NCBI RefSeq assembly: GCF_042767895.1
Contig: NC_091554.1
Location: 47,114,483 to 47,134,482, forward strand
DNA from: Penaeus vannamei
Taxonomy: Eukaryota; Arthropoda; Malacostraca; Decapoda; Penaeidae
Direction of reading: 5' to 3'
DNA: 20,000 bases
In this document: piece after piece, positions 19,391-20,000 of the stretch
How the letters are laid out: every line of letters starts with the position of its first letter
Position numbering within the stretch: position 1 is the stretch's first letter
Translations under genes and position numbers: made by a program
The notes under the pieces: model-generated
The model's database searches: none
What the model was told of the DNA's origin: nothing
What the model saw: only the letters and a program-made list of their open reading frames with translations

Positions 19391-19586
19391 TTATTTTTCT
19401 TCTTTTCTTTTCTTTTCTTTTCTTTTCTTTTCTTTTCTTTTCTTTGGAGTGCTAGACACACGTGGACGCGTCCCTCTCTTCTCTTTTCTTTTCTTTTCTT
19501 TTCTTTTCTTTTCTTTTCTTTTCTTTTCTTTTCTTTTCTTTTCTTTTCTTTTCTTTTCTTTTCTTTTCTTTTCTTTTCTTTTCTTT
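19391..19586. repeat. (TTTTC)n pentanucleotide array with a 30-bp unique interruption
   Basis: Pure TTTTC units at about 19397-19445 and 19480-19585, separated by about 30 bp containing GGACGCGTCC, a 10-bp palindrome at 19464-19473. Confidence 0.97.
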
Positions 19587-19630
19587 ATTTATTTATTATT
19601 ATTTTTTTTATTATTTATTTATTTTACTAA
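19587..19630. repeat. Short ATTT/ATT array
   Basis: TTTA/TTAT units joining the pentanucleotide array to the complex sequence on the right. Confidence 0.85.
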
Positions 19631-19648
19631 TCATACACTATTTCCAAC

Positions 19649-19802
19649 TGAAGCAGGAGATCTATCTAATTGCGAGTCGCTTGCAACATACCCAACAATC
19701 AACAACAATTAGCAATTCGCTTCGTTCTACATCGATTTCGCTAATTGAAGCCGATGCTGTTTGTTGCAACGGTAGAGAAGCTGCAATTTGTCTGCTGCTT
19801 CA
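19649..19802. repeat. Imperfect inverted repeat, foldback element or hairpin candidate
   Basis: Left arm 19649-19713 and right arm 19740-19802 align as reverse complements with loops. Paired blocks from outside in: TGAAGCAG (19649-19656) with CTGCTTCA (19795-19802); AATTGC (19668-19673) with GCAATT (19783-19788); TTGCAACA (19681-19688) with TGTTGCAA (19762-19769); CAATTAGC (19706-19713) with GCTAATTG (19740-19747). The centre is 26 bp. Four nested matching blocks in order are unlikely by chance in otherwise complex sequence. It could be a miniature inverted-repeat element, a foldback element, or the DNA of a hairpin RNA. I saw no clear target-site duplication. Confidence 0.65.
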
Positions 19803-19844
19803 ACCACCGGAGAGATTGCCACGTCAACAGAACCTTTAAAAATG

Positions 19845-20000
19845 GAGATGATTATCATTGCTATTATTTTTTTATCATCAATATTATTATTATTATCATT
19901 ATTATATTATTATTATCATTATCATTATATTATTATTATTATTATTATTATCATCGTTATTATTATCATTATTATCATCATTATTATTATTATTATCATC
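19845..20000. repeat. ATT/ATC trinucleotide array running off the window
   Basis: ATT triplets with ATC interspersed, purer than the array at the left end, continuing past the right edge. Confidence 0.95.

Noticed and set aside
19462..19839. Plus-strand frame ending in complex sequence, considered as a small protein or an exon
   Set aside because: The first half is TTTTC repeat. The complex second half is explained better by the inverted repeat, and no splice or domain signal supports an exon.

Overview
This window is eukaryotic and almost entirely repetitive. I found no protein-coding gene, tRNA, rRNA or CRISPR array that I can support. All long open frames are translations of simple repeats (for example Ser-Leu from CT, Arg-Glu from GA, Asn/Ile from AAT, Lys/Glu from CTT), often open on both strands at once. 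The density and variety of simple repeats (GA, CT, AAT/ATT, TA, CA, GATA/GACA, TTTTC) is typical of decapod crustacean genomes, penaeid shrimp above all. That assignment is inference from repeat style; no gene in the window confirms it. Intergenic or intronic DNA is the most likely setting.

Layout. 1-1540: ATC/ATT and AAT arrays with one polypyrimidine block. 1541-4490: alternating polypurine and polypyrimidine blocks, including about 400 bp of nearly pure GA, separated by short non-repetitive islands. 4491-5320: a GC-richer island followed by three copies of a complex repeat of about 247 bp that is not a microsatellite. 5441-5818: AAT. 5926-8000: a pyrimidine-purine-pyrimidine alternation containing a degenerate tandem repeat with a TGCAAAATATA-like core. 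8059-10180: three different tandem repeats (about 115 bp, a C-rich minisatellite, and a 55-bp repeat organised as a trimeric higher-order repeat of about 164 bp).

10310-15621 is the dominant structure: five head-to-tail copies of a composite satellite of about 1.1 kb. Each unit joins a GATA/GACA-rich segment, an 86-bp complex anchor, a 480-500 bp CTT/CTTT pyrimidine tract, a second complex anchor of about 78 bp, and a T-rich tail. The fifth copy is truncated and ends at a perfect 32-bp GATA palindrome.

15622-20000: further GA, TA, CT, G-rich and TTTTC arrays. An imperfect inverted repeat at 19649-19802 could be a foldback element or a transcribed hairpin. The window begins and ends inside ATC/ATT-type arrays.

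No gene network can be described. The interest lies in repeat architecture: how microsatellites are captured into kilobase satellites, strand-asymmetric purine/pyrimidine blocks able to form triplex DNA, and a few islands of complex sequence kept between the simple repeats.
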